NCBI RefSeq assembly: GCF_900215575.1
Contig: NZ_OBEJ01000008.1
Span: 1-56,088, forward strand
Origin: Natronoarchaeum philippinense
GTDB taxonomy: Archaea > Halobacteriota > Halobacteria > Halobacteriales > Natronoarchaeaceae
Direction of reading: 5' to 3'
DNA length: 56,088 nt
Shown here: one piece after another, positions 48,857-56,088 of the stretch
How positions within the stretch are numbered: the first letter of the stretch is position 1
How the letters are laid out: each line of letters opens with the position of its first letter
Notes under the pieces: generated by a model
What the model was told of the DNA's origin: nothing
The model's database searches: none
Seen by the model: the letters and a program-made list of their open reading frames with translations, nothing else
Translations under genes and position numbers: made by a program

Positions 48857-49483
48857 ATGTCACGACCAGTGCTCCTCCCCGGGACGCGAGACGCACGGGG
48901 TCGACTCGACGAGGCCGGCGGCGACGCCGCCGTGGTCGCGTGTCCGCCCCATCCACAACACGGCGGCAGCCGCGCCGATCCGCGGCTTCGAGCCGTCTCG
49001 GACGCCCTCGTCGAGCGCGGCATCGACTGCTTGCGCTTCGACTACGGCCCGTGGGACGAGGGCGTCGGCGAGCGCACCGACGCCAGCGCCGCCGTCGACT
49101 GGGCCGCCGACCGCTACGACGCCGTCGGCCTGTTCGGCTACAGCTTCGGCGCCGCCATCGCGCTGGCGACGGCCGCAGCCCCGAGTTCCGCCCCTGCCGA
49201 CGCCCCGCCTCACGACGGCGTCGACGCGCTCTCGGCGCTCGCCCCGCCGGCTTCACTCGGCGACGATCTCGACGCCGTCGCGGCGCTCGACCGCATCGAG
49301 TGTCCGGTCCAGATCGTCGCCGGCGAGCGCGACGACACCGTCGACTGGGCGCCGGTCGCTGCGCGTGCGGCCGAACTGGGTCACGCGGTCGACCGCCGGG
49401 CCGCCGATCACTTCTTCGTCGGCCGGTACGACGAGATCGCCCGCCGCGTCGCGGCGTTTCTGGCGCCGCGGCTCGACGCCTGA
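48857..49483 (+). CDS. Alpha/beta hydrolase
   Basis: This 208-residue hydrolase has an early VVACPPHPQHGGSRADPRLRAVSDAL motif, the conserved CPPHPQHGG region of this dienelactone-hydrolase-like group. The nucleophile elbow is GLFGYSFGAAIAL with Ser. The acid is Asp in IVAGERDDTVDW, and the His is in RRAADHFFVGRYDEIA. The substrate is unknown. ATG 48857 fits a leaderless start after ACAATATTGG; the frame extends 20 codons upstream into the pspA promoter. It is divergent from pspA and convergent with the kinases. Confidence 0.88.
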   Translation: MSRPVLLPGTRDARGRLDEAGGDAAVVACPPHPQHGGSRADPRLRAVSDALVERGIDCLRFDYGPWDEGVGERTDASAAVDWAADRYDAVGLFGYSFGAAIALATAAAPSSAPADAPPHDGVDALSALAPPASLGDDLDAVAALDRIECPVQIVAGERDDTVDWAPVAARAAELGHAVDRRAADHFFVGRYDEIARRVAAFLAPRLDA

Positions 49484-49484
49484 G

Positions 49485-50975
49485 TCAGGCGTCTGCGTCG
49501 GGATGGTCTTCGGCCGCGTGCTCGATCCCGGTCACCTCGATGCGTGTCCCCCCAGCATCACCCTCTCCGACCGAGACTGACCACCCGTGAGCGTCGGCGA
49601 TCTCCTCGACGATCGCCAGCCCGAACCCGGTGCCGTCCTCGCGTGTGGTGTAGGCCGGCTCGAAGACGTGCTCGCGCTCCCCGCACGGGATTCCGGGGCC
49701 GTCGTCGACCACTGCGAATCCGCCCGCCGAATTCGCCTGACGATCGCTGCCCGCGGCTTGCCCATCGAGTATCTCGACCGCGACTGCGGTGCCGTCGCCG
49801 CCGTGTTCCACTGCGTTCGAGAGCAGGCTCTCCAGTAGCTGTCGAAGCTGTGCCCTGTCAGCTCGGATGACGGCGTCGCCGTCCGGCCGTTCGAGCGTGG
49901 CTTCGGGCGTCCCGACGACTTCCCACGCCTGCTCGGCGAGCGCGGCCAGCGACACCGACTCGGGGTCGATCTCACCCCGCCCGTATCTGGAGAGCGCGAG
50001 TACGTCGTCGACGATGTCGCTCGCTCTCTCGATCGCGTCCGTGATCGCCGAGAGATGCTCGTCGACGGCCGCGCCGTCCGGGTCCTCCGCTTGCTCCAGC
50101 GAGCGCAGGTGATCGCGTGCGGCCGTCAGCGGCGTTCGGATATCGTGCGTCACGACATCGGCAAACTCCTCTAACCGTTCGGTCTTTCGGCGCAACTCTC
50201 GCTGGGTGCGTTTGCGCTCTGTGATCTCCCGCGTGACGCCGACCAGTCCCGTCACCTCGCCGCCGTCACGGAGTGGTACCTTCGAGGTGAGATTCCACTG
50301 TTCCAGCAACGGCAAGTGCTCCTCTTTGTCCAGCACCGACGCGCCGTTTTGTATCACCTGCAGGTCGTCTTCGTAGGCTTGTCTGGCGTGTTTATCGGCC
50401 ACTTCGTCGATCTCCAGATCCGTCTTGCCGACGTAGGCCTCGCTCCGGTCGAGATGTTCGCTCACCCGCTGGTGGACGGCGTCGCCGTCTTTGACGTACA
50501 GGTGGACCGGGATACGTTCGAAGATAGCGTCGAGCAGTGCGGCGTCGCGCTGGGCCTGTGCCACTGAGTCCGTCGCGGCGGTCGTCGACGCCGTCCCGTC
50601 CTCGGCGTCGATCCGCCGGTCGGTCACGTCGACGACGAACCCCTCCAGCACCGACGAGTCGTCTCGGCTCACGGTCATTCGGTCGCGGACGCGCCGGGAC
50701 GTGCCGTCCGTCCGGCGGATTCGGTAGGTCTCCTCGACGCATTCGCCGGGCGCTGCCCCCGCGACGGCGTCCCGAAGCGCGGCCCTGTCGTCGGGAGCGA
50801 CCGCGTCGAGCCAGCCCCGGTCGGCCAGCGTGTCGGCCGCACAGCCTGTCAGCGCCTCGACCTCGTCGCTGGCATCGAGAAGCGTCTGCTCGCCCGCCCG
50901 CTGTCGTCGGTAGGTGATGCCGTCGGTCGACTCGACGACCGAGTCGAGCACCGTCTCGACGGGGGCGTCGGTCAT
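49485..50975 (-). CDS. PAS-domain histidine kinase
   Basis: This 496-residue soluble kinase has two PAS domains: residues about 15-120 (TYRRQRAGEQTLLDASDEVEALTGC) and 150-260 (FERIPVHLYVKDGDAVHQRVSEHLDRSEAYVGKTD). The H-box is DVVTHDIRTPLTAARDHL and the ATPase has [19 protein letters not shown] and GTGFGLAIVEEIADAHG. No membrane segment is seen, so it senses an internal signal or redox state. It overlaps the upstream kinase by four bases (ATGA). The two are clear paralogues from tandem duplication. No response regulator is nearby. Confidence 0.93.
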   Translation of the reverse strand: MTDAPVETVLDSVVESTDGITYRRQRAGEQTLLDASDEVEALTGCAADTLADRGWLDAVAPDDRAALRDAVAGAAPGECVEETYRIRRTDGTSRRVRDRMTVSRDDSSVLEGFVVDVTDRRIDAEDGTASTTAATDSVAQAQRDAALLDAIFERIPVHLYVKDGDAVHQRVSEHLDRSEAYVGKTDLEIDEVADKHARQAYEDDLQVIQNGASVLDKEEHLPLLEQWNLTSKVPLRDGGEVTGLVGVTREITERKRTQRELRRKTERLEEFADVVTHDIRTPLTAARDHLRSLEQAEDPDGAAVDEHLSAITDAIERASDIVDDVLALSRYGRGEIDPESVSLAALAEQAWEVVGTPEATLERPDGDAVIRADRAQLRQLLESLLSNAVEHGGDGTAVAVEILDGQAAGSDRQANSAGGFAVVDDGPGIPCGEREHVFEPAYTTREDGTGFGLAIVEEIADAHGWSVSVGEGDAGGTRIEVTGIEHAAEDHPDADA

Positions 50976-52480
50976 TCTCGCTCCTCCGTTGCGGTTTGGT
51001 CAGTGGTATCTGTGTTTGGTTCTTCGACGCCGGTAATCTCGAACCGGGCGCCCCCGTACTCCTCGCTGCCGTCGCCGGGCTGGCCGCCGCCGACCGAGAT
51101 CGACCAGCCGTGAGCGTCGACCACTTCCTCGACGATGCCGAGCCCGAGTCCGGCGCCCGACTCGCTGGTCGTGTACGCGGTCTCGAAGATCTGCTCGCGT
51201 TTCTCGGCCGGGATGCCCGGGCCGTCGTCGACGACGGCGACTCCCGTCGGCAGCAACTCGACTGCGATCAACGGTCCGTCGTCGCGGGCCGGTGCCGATT
51301 TTCGGGCAGGAGGTTGTGAGCTCGACGCTGTCCCGTGCTCGACGGCGTTCTTGAACAGGTTCTCCAGCAGCCGCGAGAGCTGCGATCGGTCGGCAAGTAT
51401 TTCGCGATCCTCGTCCGGTAGCGACAGTGTCGCTGTCCCCGTCGCCACGCTTCGCCAAGCGCTCTGTGCGACGCCGCACATCGAGACTGGTTCGAGATCG
51501 AGCGCCAACTCTCGTCGGGAGAGTGCGAGCACGTCGTCGACGATGTCGTCGGCGCGTCCGAGTGCGTCGGCCACCTCGATGAGATACTCCTCGCGATCGT
51601 CGGCGTCGCGCGCGAGTTCGGCGTACCCCATGGCGACCGAGAGCGGGTTCTGGATGTCGTGGCTCACGATGTCGGCAAACTCCTCCAGCCGCTCGGTCTT
51701 TCGGTGTAGCTCCTGTTGAGCGCGCTTGCGTTCGGTAATCCGTCGCGTGACGCCGATCAGTCCCGTCACCTCGCCATCGGCGTCTCGAATCGGCACCTTC
51801 GAGGTGAGATTCCAGTGGTCGATCTTCGGGAGATACTCCTCTTCGTCGATGACCGGCTCGCCGGTCTCGATCACCTGCATATCGGTCTCGGTCGCCCGCC
51901 GTCCGTGCTCGTCGTCCACGAACTCGAGGTCGGCGTCGCGCTTGCCGATCAGTTCGTCCGAGCGCTCGAGAAAGTCGCTGACTTTCCGGTGGCGTCCCGC
52001 CGTATCTTTGACGTAGATGTGGACGGGGACCGCCTCGAGGATGTCTGCCAGCAGCTCGGCGTCGGCTCGGTCGTGGGCGATGCCCTCGGTCGCGTCGAGG
52101 ACGATTCCGTCGATCGTCGCCCCGTCGTCGGCGATCGTCAGCCGATCGGTTACCCAGCGCTCCTCGCCGCCCTCACATTGGATCCGGTAGGTCGCCTCGG
52201 CCTCTTCGCCCGGAGTCGCGTCCTCGATGGTCGCGCGAAGCCCCGCCCGGTCGTCAGGGTGAACGAGATCGAGCCACCCCCGCTCGTCGCCATCGAGCGC
52301 GTCGGCGCCGTAGCCCGTCAGCGACTCGATGCCGTCAGTCGCTGCCGCGATCGGCTGGTCGCCGTCGGCGTCCCGCCGGTACACCGTCCCCGGCATCGCG
52401 GCGACGGTCGACGCTAGTGCGTCCGAGAGCGGCCGATCCTCGCCGTGCTGATCGCCCGGGGCCCCGCGACGAGGCGTCAT
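50972..52480 (-). CDS. PAS-domain histidine kinase
   Basis: This 502-residue paralogue of the following kinase has the same order: PAS one ([32 protein letters not shown]), PAS two ([32 protein letters not shown]), H-box ([22 protein letters not shown]) and ATPase ([37 protein letters not shown]). The H-box reads HDIQNP rather than HDIRTP, as in many haloarchaeal kinases. It heads the two-kinase operon. A 22-base imperfect palindrome (52563-52584) lies upstream, between it and pyrG. No transmembrane segment is visible. Confidence 0.93.
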   Translation of the reverse strand: MTPRRGAPGDQHGEDRPLSDALASTVAAMPGTVYRRDADGDQPIAAATDGIESLTGYGADALDGDERGWLDLVHPDDRAGLRATIEDATPGEEAEATYRIQCEGGEERWVTDRLTIADDGATIDGIVLDATEGIAHDRADAELLADILEAVPVHIYVKDTAGRHRKVSDFLERSDELIGKRDADLEFVDDEHGRRATETDMQVIETGEPVIDEEEYLPKIDHWNLTSKVPIRDADGEVTGLIGVTRRITERKRAQQELHRKTERLEEFADIVSHDIQNPLSVAMGYAELARDADDREEYLIEVADALGRADDIVDDVLALSRRELALDLEPVSMCGVAQSAWRSVATGTATLSLPDEDREILADRSQLSRLLENLFKNAVEHGTASSSQPPARKSAPARDDGPLIAVELLPTGVAVVDDGPGIPAEKREQIFETAYTTSESGAGLGLGIVEEVVDAHGWSISVGGGQPGDGSEEYGGARFEITGVEEPNTDTTDQTATEERE

Positions 52481-52562
52481 CGAACCGCCTCCCCCCGTGT
52501 TTTGTCCTCCGTTCTCCCCTCGACGGCCGCTCGGACGCGTACCATTGGTTCGTTACTACACG

Positions 52563-52584
52563 ACTACAGATAGCTATCCGTAGT
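52563..52584. promoter_or_regulatory. 22-base imperfect palindrome between the kinase pair and pyrG
   Basis: ACTAC-A-GATAG-CTATC-C-GTAGT is self-complementary but for one base pair. The core GATAGCTATC is a perfect ten-base palindrome. It lies 83 bases from the kinase start and 94 from the pyrG ATG, and contains TATA-like sequence on the minus strand. Confidence 0.5.
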
Positions 52585-52677
52585 AAATGTTCGGGCGCCC
52601 CCGACGTTCGATTGTCACCCTTTCACGCGCCGCGTACTCTCCGAAATCGTTTTGGCGGCCGCTCGCGGAAAGTCGGT

Positions 52678-54342
52678 ATGCCGACCGAATCGGACACCGA
52701 TTACGACCCGACCCTCGGGAACAAGTTCATTTTCGTCACCGGGGGCGTAATGTCAGGACTCGGCAAGGGGATCACGGCCGCCAGCACCGGCCGACTCCTG
52801 AAAAACGCCGGGTTCGACGTGACCGCAGTCAAGATCGACCCGTATCTGAACGTCGACGCCGGGACGATGAACCCCTACCAGCACGGGGAAGTGTACGTCC
52901 TGAAAGACGGCGGCGAGGTCGACCTCGACTTGGGGAACTACGAGCGGTTCCTCGACGAGGACATGACCTTCGACCACAACATCACGACGGGCAAGACCTA
53001 CCAGCACGTCATCGAGAAAGAGCGCGCCGGCGACTATCTGGGCAAGACCGTCCAGATCATCCCCCACATCACCAACGACATCAAGCGGCGCATCCGCGAG
53101 GCCGCCGAAGGCACCGACGTGTGTCTCATCGAAGTCGGGGGCACCGTCGGCGACATCGAGGGGATGCCCTACCTCGAAGCGCTCCGCCAGTTCGCCCACG
53201 AGGAGGACGAAGAGGACATTCTCTTTACTCACGTCACGCTCGTCCCCTACTCGAAAAACGGCGAACAGAAGACGAAACCCACCCAGCACAGCGTGAAGGA
53301 GCTGCGTTCGATCGGGCTCCAGCCCGACATTCTCGTCGGGCGCTGTGACGACCGCCTCGACCCCGAGGTCAAAGAGAAGATCGCGCTCTTCTGTGACGTA
53401 CCGACCGACGCCGTCTTCTCGAACCCCGACGTCGAGGACGTGTACCACGTCCCGCTGGTCGTCGAGGAGGAAGGCCTCGACGAGTACGTGATGGAACGCC
53501 TCGAGCTCGCCGACGACGCGCTGCCGAAAAGCGAGCGCGACAACGACTGGCGCGAGCTGGTCACTAAAGACCGCACCGGCGAAGTCGAGATCGCGCTGGT
53601 CGGCAAGTACGGCCTCGAAGACGCCTACATGTCGATCCACGAGTCGCTCAAGCACGCCGGGCTCGAAGCCGGCGTCGACGTCGAGACGACGTGGATCCAC
53701 TCCGAAGAACTGGCCGGCGGCCACGACGAGCAACTCGACGACGTCGACGGTATCGTCGTCCCCGGCGGGTTCGGTTCGCGTGGCACTGAGGGTAAGATCG
53801 AGGCCGTCCGGTACGCCCGCGAGAACGACGTGCCCTATCTCGGCCTCTGTCTCGGCTTCCAGATGGCCGTCGTCGAGTACGCCCGGAACGTGCTCGGTCT
53901 CGAGGGCGCTCATTCGGCCGAGATCGACGAGTCGACGCCCCACCCCGTCATCGACATCCTGCCCGAGCAGTACGAGGTCGAGGACATGGGCGGCACGATG
54001 CGACTGGGCGCTCACGAGACCGACATCGAACCCGGAACGCTGGCTCACGACGTATACGACGACACGTCCTGTACGGAACGCCATCGCCACCGCTACGAGG
54101 TCAACCCCGAGTACATCGACGAACTCGAAGACGCCGGCCTCGTCTTCTCTGGCAAGTCCAACAACCGGATGGAGATCGTCGAACTCGACGATCACCCCTA
54201 CTTCTTCGGGACGCAGTTCCACCCCGAGTTCCGATCGCGGCCAACCCGCGCGAGCCCGCCGTTCGTCGGCTTCCTCGACGCGGTGCTCGATCTGACTGAT
54301 GTCGATGGCGCCGCCGAGGATCACCAGGAGGTGGAGGCCTGA
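52678..54342 (+). CDS. pyrG: CTP synthase
   Basis: This 554-residue enzyme makes CTP from UTP, ATP and glutamine. The synthetase domain has [21 protein letters not shown] (P-loop), [21 protein letters not shown] and [21 protein letters not shown]. The glutaminase domain has the nucleophile Cys in [18 protein letters not shown], and the catalytic His and Glu in [12 protein letters not shown]. Length is normal. ATG 52678 follows a GTTTTGG element by about 26 bases. The stop overlaps the guaAb start by one base (TGATG), coupling the two synthetases. Confidence 0.96.
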   Translation: MPTESDTDYDPTLGNKFIFVTGGVMSGLGKGITAASTGRLLKNAGFDVTAVKIDPYLNVDAGTMNPYQHGEVYVLKDGGEVDLDLGNYERFLDEDMTFDHNITTGKTYQHVIEKERAGDYLGKTVQIIPHITNDIKRRIREAAEGTDVCLIEVGGTVGDIEGMPYLEALRQFAHEEDEEDILFTHVTLVPYSKNGEQKTKPTQHSVKELRSIGLQPDILVGRCDDRLDPEVKEKIALFCDVPTDAVFSNPDVEDVYHVPLVVEEEGLDEYVMERLELADDALPKSERDNDWRELVTKDRTGEVEIALVGKYGLEDAYMSIHESLKHAGLEAGVDVETTWIHSEELAGGHDEQLDDVDGIVVPGGFGSRGTEGKIEAVRYARENDVPYLGLCLGFQMAVVEYARNVLGLEGAHSAEIDESTPHPVIDILPEQYEVEDMGGTMRLGAHETDIEPGTLAHDVYDDTSCTERHRHRYEVNPEYIDELEDAGLVFSGKSNNRMEIVELDDHPYFFGTQFHPEFRSRPTRASPPFVGFLDAVLDLTDVDGAAEDHQEVEA

Positions 54343-55259
54343 TGGTCGACGTTGATTCCTTCATCGACGAGAAGATCGACGAGATCGCCGAGGAAGTCGG
54401 GGACGCCAACGCAGTCATCGGCCTTTCGGGTGGCGTCGACTCCTCGACGGCCGCCGCGCTGGCCTACGAGGCCATCGGCACCCAGCTGACCGCGGTGTAC
54501 GTCGACACCGGCCTGATGCGCAAGGGCGAGACCGCCGAGATCCGCGAGACGTTCGACTACATGGAGAGCCTGCGGATCGTCGACGCCAAAGACCGGTTCC
54601 TCGACGAACTGGAGGGCGTCACCGACCCCGAGGAGAAGCGCCACATCATCGGCGAGCAGTTCATCCGGGAGTTCGAGGAGGTCGCTCGGGAGGTCGACGC
54701 CGACTACCTCGTGCAGGGGACGATCTACCCCGACCGGATCGAGTCGGAGGGGACGATCAAATCCCACCACAACGTCGGCGGCCTGCCCGAGCGGATCGAC
54801 TTCGACGGCATCGTCGAGCCGATGCGCGACCTCTACAAGGACGAGGTCCGCGAGGTCGCCCGCGAACTCGACCTCGAAGAGATCATCGCCGAGCGGATGC
54901 CGTTCCCCGGTCCCGGTCTCGCGGTGCGGATCATCGGACCCGTCACCGAGGAGAAACTCGAAGTCGCCCGCGAGGCAAACCACGTCGTCGAGGAGGAACT
55001 CGAAGAGTACGAACCGTGGCAGGCCCTCGCAGCGGTCATCGGCAAGGCCACGGGCGTCAAGGGCGATAACCGCGTCCACGGCTGGGTCGTCTCCGTGCGC
55101 TCGGTCGAATCACGCGATGGCATGACCGCCCGCGCCCAAGAGATCGACTGGGAGACGCTCCAGCGCATCCAGTCCCGGATCACCGGCTCCCACGAGAACG
55201 TCGCGCGGGTCGTCTACGACGTCACGCACAAACCGCCCGCGACCATCGAGTACGAGTGA
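54342..55259 (+). CDS. guaAb: GMP synthase subunit B (ATP pyrophosphatase)
   Basis: This 305-residue protein adenylates XMP and accepts ammonia to make GMP. The PP-loop SGGVDS is at residues 29-34. The dimerisation domain carries [22 protein letters not shown] and the end [15 protein letters not shown]. In most archaea GMP synthase is split, with the glutaminase subunit (guaAa) elsewhere; it is not in this window. The start ATG shares a base with the pyrG stop, and its own stop shares a base with the next gene, so three genes are tightly coupled. Confidence 0.96.
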   Translation: MVDVDSFIDEKIDEIAEEVGDANAVIGLSGGVDSSTAAALAYEAIGTQLTAVYVDTGLMRKGETAEIRETFDYMESLRIVDAKDRFLDELEGVTDPEEKRHIIGEQFIREFEEVAREVDADYLVQGTIYPDRIESEGTIKSHHNVGGLPERIDFDGIVEPMRDLYKDEVREVARELDLEEIIAERMPFPGPGLAVRIIGPVTEEKLEVAREANHVVEEELEEYEPWQALAAVIGKATGVKGDNRVHGWVVSVRSVESRDGMTARAQEIDWETLQRIQSRITGSHENVARVVYDVTHKPPATIEYE

Positions 55260-55582
55260 TGAAGGCAATCCTCGTCGGCCCCGACGCGGACGATCTGGCC
55301 GAGCATCTCGGCGACAACGGCGTCGACGTGGCGCCGATCGACGGCGTCGCCACGCGGCCGAAACTCGAAGAGGCGGGCGTCCACGACGCCGACCTGTTCG
55401 TGCTGACCGACGTCGGACAGGCGACCGCCATTCCGATCGTGAAGGATCTCAACGACGACGTTCGCGTGGTCGTCTACGATCGCAACTCCCTGCCGGAGTT
55501 CGTCTCCGGGCAGGCCGATCTGGCGGTCGATCCCGCACTGCTCGGTCCCGAGGCGGTCGCCGAAGAACTGGCCGCCGACTAG
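55259..55582 (+). CDS. Small Rossmann-like protein of the pyrG-guaAb operon (DUF7126-like)
   Basis: This 107-residue protein starts [61 protein letters not shown], a TrkA-N-like half Rossmann fold but without a clear Gly-rich loop. Homologues in haloarchaea, which I recall as DUF7126, have been labelled CTP synthetase in error because of their position. It probably binds a nucleotide or modulates GMP or CTP synthesis. It overlaps the guaAb stop by one base (TGATG). The 3' end overlaps the convergent small gene by four bases. Confidence 0.8.
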   Translation: MKAILVGPDADDLAEHLGDNGVDVAPIDGVATRPKLEEAGVHDADLFVLTDVGQATAIPIVKDLNDDVRVVVYDRNSLPEFVSGQADLAVDPALLGPEAVAEELAAD

Positions 55583-55719
55583 CCGTCGCTCTCGCCGTCT
55601 GGTTCCTCTTCCTCTCGCTCGCCGGGCCGTAACTGCTCCGGGTCGCGCTCGTAGGCCGGTCGTTCGAGGAACTGTTCGATGCGTTTTCGGTCGTCCTCCG
55701 AGAGCCCGGGCTCGCTCAT
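55579..55719 (-). CDS. 46-residue charged microprotein
   Basis: The frame starts MSEPGLSEDDRKRIEQFLER and continues with a PAYERDPEQL stretch, then an Arg/Glu-rich acidic tail and a TAG stop. The pattern of an amphipathic helix followed by a PAYxR motif seems constrained and resembles small haloarchaeal proteins I have seen beginning MS(D/E)P.LS. It is too short for strong coding evidence. It overlaps the 3' end of the operon gene by four bases, tail to tail. Confidence 0.6.
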   Translation of the reverse strand: MSEPGLSEDDRKRIEQFLERPAYERDPEQLRPGEREEEEPDGESDG

Positions 55720-55880
55720 CGGTGGCCTCCTCGTTCCGTCGGACGAAACTGTCCGTTTCTACCCCGAGCGATGGCGTCAGCGTACATCTGGCCCGGGGTA
55801 CGATACGGCCCCTGAAAACGTCGCGGCCTAACATTTTTGCCGTGAAAATCGGTACTGCGACCGAAGCGGGTGTACCGACG

Positions 55881-56088
55881 CTATCGCTCTGTGACGACCC
55901 CGCTGGCTCCGACTGCGATATCGGCGTCGCCGCGGGCGACCGCCTTCAGATTCGCGCCGGTCGGCGTGTCGACCAGCGACCAGTGGCCGTCGGAGCGCTC
56001 GAAGACGACGCCGCCACCGCCGACTGCGACGCCGTCGCCGCCCGACGTTTCGATGTCCAGAAGGTCGGCGTCACCGAGACTCTCGGGG
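55881..56088 (-). CDS. C-terminal part of a beta-propeller-like protein (cut by window edge)
   Basis: This partial frame encodes about 68 residues, with two similar strands patterns GVAVGGGGVVFERSDGHWSLV and DIAVGASGVVTER. The (A)VGAxGxV...R-type spacing resembles YCF48/BNR-type propeller blades, common in haloarchaeal proteins. The start and most of the protein are beyond base 56088. The stop is at 55881-55883. The function cannot be judged. Confidence 0.6.
   Translation of the reverse strand, partial: PESLGDADLLDIETSGGDGVAVGGGGVVFERSDGHWSLVDTPTGANLKAVARGDADIAVGASGVVTER

Noticed and set aside
52753-54324. 523-residue antisense frame over pyrG
   Set aside because: The sense frame is an intact CTP synthase, and the antisense translation is a Val/Asp/Gly-rich mirror of it.

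Overview
This window is chromosomal DNA of an extremely halophilic archaeon (class Halobacteria). The signs are high GC content, very acidic predicted proteins, several haloarchaea-restricted families (DUF5784, DUF5786, DUF5789, HalOD1, HTR-like), archaeal information-processing genes (NMD3, TFS, two-subunit GMP synthetase, a Taw2-type tRNA enzyme), a bacterioruberin pathway, and many genes whose ATG or GTG lies about 25-30 bases after an archaeal TATA box, as expected for leaderless mRNAs. I cannot place the genus; a Haloarcula-like relative is only a guess. All family names come from recognising the translated sequence, not from a search.

Layout. 1-9.6 kb: tRNA-Cys(GCA), an M29 aminopeptidase, a peroxiredoxin fused to a helical domain, small haloarchaeal proteins (DUF5789, DUF5786, DUF5784), an SDR-type epimerase with a membrane protein, a YkgJ cysteine-cluster protein, and an Fe-S XPD/DinG-like helicase. 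9.6-18.6 kb: small proteins, a carotenoid cleavage-type oxygenase, taw2 overlapping the NMD3 gene, a 540-base intergenic region, a RecA/KaiC-fold regulator, ilvD, and a GHMP protein of the beta-RFAP synthase family. 18.7-24.7 kb: a halobacterial transducer, an HTR-like ATPase with a broken P-loop, two unknown coiled-coil/zinc-site proteins, TFS, and a HalOD1 protein. 24.9-27.6 kb: PEP carboxylase. 27.6-29.2 kb: a small island with VapBC and a low-GC acetyltransferase. 29.2-31.5 kb: a zinc-finger plus winged-helix pair, a second YkgJ protein, a PRC-barrel protein and an SDR.

31.6-36 kb holds crtD-lyeJ-cruF with crtB convergent to it, a nearly self-contained bacterioruberin locus from phytoene synthase onward (a phytoene desaturase dedicated to lycopene formation is not visible here). 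36-42.9 kb has two UspA proteins, a TIGR00300-type ornithine cyclodeaminase, a flavin amine-oxidase-like protein, a left-handed beta-helix protein of the gamma carbonic anhydrase family, and a PhoU / AbrB-PhoU pair. 43-46 kb has a DgcN-DgcA-like pair followed by an aldo/keto reductase. 46-52.5 kb has a degenerate threonyl-tRNA synthetase paralogue, PspA, an alpha/beta hydrolase and two tandem PAS histidine kinases. 52.6-55.6 kb is the tightly overlapping pyrG-guaAb-small-protein nucleotide operon, and the window ends inside a propeller-like gene.

For novelty, the strongest leads are the ThrRS-like protein that has apparently lost both its synthetic and its editing signatures, the sensory operon after the transducer (21.2-23.6 kb), the RFAP-synthase homologue in an organism group thought not to use methanopterin, and the DgcN/DgcA pair. 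There are also several short operator-like palindromes and three cases where the 3' end of a gene is echoed just downstream. No CRISPR array, intact insertion sequence, rRNA or prophage was seen.
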